From contig USHU01000041.1 of NCBI GenBank assembly GCA_900554605.1, positions 1-7,815 on the forward strand: 7,815 nt of DNA. Reading direction: 5' to 3'. The notes under the pieces are model-generated. The model saw nothing but the letters and a program-made list of their open reading frames with translations, searched no databases and was not told the DNA's origin. Made by a program: the position numbers and the translations under genes. Shown here in pieces: positions 5,767-7,815 of this stretch; the stretch's first letter is position 1; each line of letters opens with the position of its first letter. The stretch comes from an uncultured Actinomyces sp. GTDB taxonomy: Bacteria; Actinomycetota; Actinomycetes; Actinomycetales; Actinomycetaceae.

Positions 5767-7293
5767 CTAGCCGATAGTTGCGATGGCATGAGTCAGTGGT
5801 GTGCCTGAACCATCGCGTCGCTCGTCAACAGCCGGTAGCTCCACGGGGCTTCCATCCGCCGAAGCCGCACGCGGATTTTCGCCGACCCAGGCGATATCCA
5901 AGCGATCTTCCCCGCGAAGGAAACGCTGGACGCGCACGCCTTGAGTGCCTCGTCCCTTAAAGGGGTACAGGGACAGAGGTGTAACTTTTGCGGTCGTCTG
6001 TCCGGTTCCAGGGAGGGCTCCTGCTGCCCCCGCAACGGTGACAACGAGAGCTTCTTCTGGTGCGTCTATTACCCACAATCCCAGCACATGCGCGGAGTCG
6101 GAAAGTTTAATTCCCGCCATTCCCGAAGCAGTACGTCCCTGCGGGCGCACCTTGTCTGCGGGAGTACGCAGAAGCTGCGCGTCGGAAGTAATAAAGACGA
6201 GGTCGGATGCGTCGGTACTTGGCGCAAAACCAACCAACTCATCGCCGTCTTCCATGGAGATTACTTCCCACTCGTCGCGTTGGAGGACATCGGGCTTGAG
6301 CCGCTTGACAACGCCCATCCGCGTTCCCATTGCCATGACAGTCGAGGCCTCGGGATCCAAAAGCCCGATAGCGGGTGAGTCCGTATGGAGCAGAAGCGCG
6401 CTTGGAGTTGCAGCGGCAAATGAAAGCCCGGTTTCAAAACGGGGAAGAGCTGGAAGATCAACGACTTCGATGCGGTGTGCAAGCCCGTCTGCGGTTACGA
6501 CGGCAATTTGTGATCGGGCCGTCGATACCAATTGTGCGCGGATTCCGTCTTGGGCTGCGCGTGGCCCGGCCTCGAAGGGATCTGCGCCTTCGACGCGGGC
6601 AAGCCCTCCTTGAGCGGAAAGTACGACAACACACGGGTCGTCGGGCACCTCAAGCGCCATCGTTGAGGCTTTTCCTGAGGCCGTTGGCAAGGTTGCAAGG
6701 GCAGCGCCAGGAAGAGCCTGATCCACTTGCGGGCCAGTCGCCGACAAGAGAAGAGTTCGACGTGGAGTCCCCAGACGCTGGGCGACGTCGCTCATTTCAT
6801 TGCCAATGAGTTCGTAGAGGCGGTCTTGGGACCCCAGAATTTCTTCAAGCTCTGCGATCTTCGCGTTCAACTCATCGCGTTCGGATTCAAGTTCGAGGCG
6901 TGAGAACTTTGTGAGGCGACGCAGGCGCAATTCGAGAATGTGGTTGGCCTGGACTTCGGAGAGATCAAAAGCAGTTTGGAGCCTTTCGCGCGCAGTTTCC
7001 ACGTCATCGGAGGAACGGATGATTGCGATGACATCGTCGATATCTAGGACGGCAATCAGCAGGCCTTCAACTAAATGGAGGCGATCGCGATGCTTAGCAA
7101 GGCGGAACTCGCAGCGTCGAGTAGTGACCTCAATGCGGTGGTCAAGGAAAACGCGGAGCATTTCTTTCAGGCCCAAGGTCTGGGGTTTGCCATCCACCAA
7201 AGCTACGGCGTTGATCGAGAAAGAATCTTCAAGAGGCGTTCGTGCATAGAGCTGCTGGAGAACAGCTTCTGGATTAAAACCGTTCTTGATTTC
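5767..7293 (-). CDS. Type IIA topoisomerase A subunit (ParC/GyrA-like), 5' truncated at the junction
   Basis: About 508 codons of a GyrA/ParC-like subunit remain. The frame starts upstream of the TTG at 7200: bases 7201-7293 encode EIKNGFNPEAVLQQLY and then TPLEDSFSINAVAL, which leads directly into VDGKPQTLGLKEML, all conserved in actinobacterial homologues. The C-gate and coiled-coil region includes HILELRLRRLTKFSRLELE (about 118-136 of the visible part). The last roughly 300 residues form a six-bladed beta-pinwheel with blade signatures such as GMAGIKL and GTQGVRV. The position where gyrase carries its QRRGGRG box (6529-6564) reads PRAAQDGIRAQL, favouring a topoisomerase IV-type or second GyrA-like protein over true gyrase. 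The N-terminal half with the winged-helix domain and active-site tyrosine is absent, cut by the composition break near 7294. The stop codon (5769-5767) is 3 bases from that of the convergent ABC-F gene. Confidence 0.88.
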   Translation of the reverse strand, partial: EIKNGFNPEAVLQQLYARTPLEDSFSINAVALVDGKPQTLGLKEMLRVFLDHRIEVTTRRCEFRLAKHRDRLHLVEGLLIAVLDIDDVIAIIRSSDDVETARERLQTAFDLSEVQANHILELRLRRLTKFSRLELESERDELNAKIAELEEILGSQDRLYELIGNEMSDVAQRLGTPRRTLLLSATGPQVDQALPGAALATLPTASGKASTMALEVPDDPCVVVLSAQGGLARVEGADPFEAGPRAAQDGIRAQLVSTARSQIAVVTADGLAHRIEVVDLPALPRFETGLSFAAATPSALLLHTDSPAIGLLDPEASTVMAMGTRMGVVKRLKPDVLQRDEWEVISMEDGDELVGFAPSTDASDLVFITSDAQLLRTPADKVRPQGRTASGMAGIKLSDSAHVLGLWVIDAPEEALVVTVAGAAGALPGTGQTTAKVTPLSLYPFKGRGTQGVRVQRFLRGEDRLDIAWVGENPRAASADGSPVELPAVDERRDGSGTPLTHAIATIG

Positions 7294-7300
7294 ATCCGTA
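7290..7300. other. Chimeric junction between two genomes
   Basis: Left of this point the minus frame reads as conserved topoisomerase up to its residue E (7291-7293), and then homology stops. To the right the plus frame soon reads as glycogen phosphorylase. GC falls from about 55% (7081-7260) to about 36% (7321-7560), counted by hand. No repeat, transposase, integrase or att-like sequence is present. The exact base is uncertain by several bases because a few bases may be shared. Confidence 0.85.
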
Positions 7301-7551
7301 CAATGACGGTTGGAGGTATGAACTTTAACTTCATCGTGGATTATTTATTAACTCAAGATCACTATATGTGTCTTGCAGACTTTGACAGTTATGTCAAAGC
7401 GCAAGAACGTATTGAAAAAGCCTACAACGATTCATCTAAATGGATGAAGATGAGCCTTGCAAATATTGCAAATTCGGGTATCTTCTCAGCTGACCGTTCA
7501 GTAGAAGAATATGCTAAAGACATTTGGCACATCAAACGTGTTCAAGGATAA
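7297..7551 (+). CDS. glgP: Glycogen/maltodextrin phosphorylase, C-terminal fragment
   Basis: The last roughly 84 residues of a GT35 phosphorylase remain. This enzyme releases glucose-1-phosphate from glycogen or maltodextrin using pyridoxal phosphate. The diagnostic C-terminal pattern is intact: LADFDSYVKAQERIEKAY, then W, then SLANIANSGIFSADRSVEEY and AKDIWHI, ending in TAA at 7549-7551. The cofactor lysine and catalytic regions would lie upstream and are missing because of the junction. Codon use is AT-rich, unlike everything to the left, and fits Streptococcus or a close relative. The open frame extends leftward to an ATG at 7075, but those codons are antisense to the topoisomerase and are not part of the protein. 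A strong terminator follows. Confidence 0.85.
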   Translation, partial: RTMTVGGMNFNFIVDYLLTQDHYMCLADFDSYVKAQERIEKAYNDSSKWMKMSLANIANSGIFSADRSVEEYAKDIWHIKRVQG

Positions 7552-7557
7552 TGACAT

Positions 7558-7609
7558 AAAAAAAGAGATTCTCACAAGTGGGGCAGGCCCACTGTGGGAA
7601 TCTTTTTTT
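7558..7609. terminator. Bidirectional intrinsic terminator
   Basis: GATTCTCAC (7567-7575) pairs with GTGGGAATC (7594-7602) with one wobble. After one bulged A, AGTGGG (7577-7582) pairs with CCCACT (7588-7593) around a 5-base loop. Seven Ts (7603-7609) follow on the plus strand and seven As (7558-7564) precede, so the same hairpin has a U-tract in both directions. It starts 7 bases after the glgP stop and ends 10 bases before the stop of the convergent gene, serving both. Confidence 0.92.
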
Positions 7610-7618
7610 ATGGATCGA

Positions 7619-7815
7619 TTAAATTTGATAAGCAGCGAAGCCATTTGCAGGAACAAGAAGTCCGTTTGGATGATTTCTTGTTTTGTGACTTGCAAAAATT
7701 TGTTTACCATGAAGGCCTTCAATGTACTCCGTATGTTCATTCATATTGACCGCACATAGCAGAGATTCACGTTGATATACAAGGCACCCATTGTTTTCGT
7801 AGATGACATTGAAAT
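7619..7815 (-). CDS. Probable GH13 alpha-glucan hydrolase, C-terminal fragment
   Basis: A minus-strand frame is open from the right edge to a TAA at 7621-7619, giving 64 residues with no start in the window. It begins FNVIYENNGCLVYQRES, continues LLCAVNMNEHTEYI and ends NGLLVPANGFAAYQI. Short strands, a surface-residue pattern and a final 'G-phi-x-x-phi' strand resemble the C-terminal beta domain of alpha-amylase/neopullulanase-type GH13 enzymes. The catalytic barrel is outside the window, so this rests on style only. Its stop just past a U-tract terminator supports a real gene end. Convergence with glgP fits a maltodextrin/glycogen locus. Another carbohydrate-active enzyme with a similar end domain is possible. 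Confidence 0.6.
   Translation of the reverse strand, partial: FNVIYENNGCLVYQRESLLCAVNMNEHTEYIEGLHGKQIFASHKTRNHPNGLLVPANGFAAYQI

Noticed and set aside
7290..7300. The junction as genuine horizontal transfer
   Set aside because: There is no mobile gene, repeat or att site. Both conserved genes are broken and the actinobacterial topoisomerase would be inactivated, so a chimera is more economical.
7075..7551. A single 158-residue plus-strand protein
   Set aside because: Codons before about 7294 are the antisense of conserved topoisomerase sequence. Only the part from about 7297 matches glycogen phosphorylase.
7498..7740. Minus-strand open frame of 80 codons across the terminator
   Set aside because: It reads through the terminator hairpin and the antisense of the glgP end, and it conflicts with the better-supported minus frame ending at 7619.
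1..7815. A novel defence, mobile or secondary-metabolite system
   Set aside because: Every confident gene belongs to a known housekeeping family (lipid activation, tRNA modification, translation, topology, glycogen use). Nothing visible suggests such a system.

Overview
The window looks like two unrelated pieces of bacterial DNA joined near position 7290-7300. Bases 1 to about 7293 have moderately high GC (about 55% by hand count over 7081-7260). Their gene content points to an actinobacterium, most likely an Actinomyces/Schaalia-type member of the Actinomycetaceae. The pointers are an actinobacterial-style GyrA/ParC paralogue, a two-domain ABC-F ATPase that appears to be leaderless, and a TGT with a large insertion. 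Bases from about 7297 to 7815 are clearly AT-richer (about 36% GC over 7321-7560) and carry the tail of a Firmicutes glycogen phosphorylase, most likely streptococcal. Genus assignments are inferences from protein style and base composition, not from any search.

Actinobacterial part, left to right. An open frame on the minus strand (1-231) starts inside the stop codon of fadD and runs off the left edge. It may be the next gene of the fadD operon, but the evidence is mixed. fadD (224-2026, minus) encodes a long-chain acyl-CoA ligase. After a 44-base gap holding a short GNRA-type hairpin come tgt (2071-3378, minus) and yhhQ (3375-4052, minus), overlapping by ATGA. Together, YhhQ (queuosine-precursor importer) and TGT (tRNA base exchange) look like a queuosine salvage unit: import of preQ0/preQ1/queuine or a related base, then insertion at the wobble position of GUN-anticodon tRNAs. 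No de novo queuosine gene is in the window. A 100-base divergent intergenic region follows. It carries a promoter placed so that the ABC-F transcript would begin at or next to the GTG start codon, with an 8-bp dyad in the promoter spacer. The ABC-F gene (4153-5763, plus) converges, with only 3 bases between stop codons, on a type IIA topoisomerase A-subunit gene (5767 to about 7293, minus). The topoisomerase gene is broken by the junction and lacks its N-terminal catalytic half.

Firmicutes part. The last roughly 84 codons of glgP (about 7297-7551, plus) end at a strong, nearly symmetrical terminator hairpin (7558-7609). On the other side a minus-strand gene ends (7619-7815). Its 64 visible residues look like the C-terminal beta domain of a GH13-type alpha-glucan hydrolase. 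A convergent glycogen phosphorylase and glucan hydrolase would fit a maltodextrin/glycogen utilisation locus.

I found no mobile element, tRNA, rRNA or CRISPR array, and no convincing undescribed system. The join breaks two conserved genes in mid-reading-frame with no integrase, transposase or repeat nearby. It is therefore best read as an assembly or sequencing chimera, plausibly between two bacteria of one microbiome.
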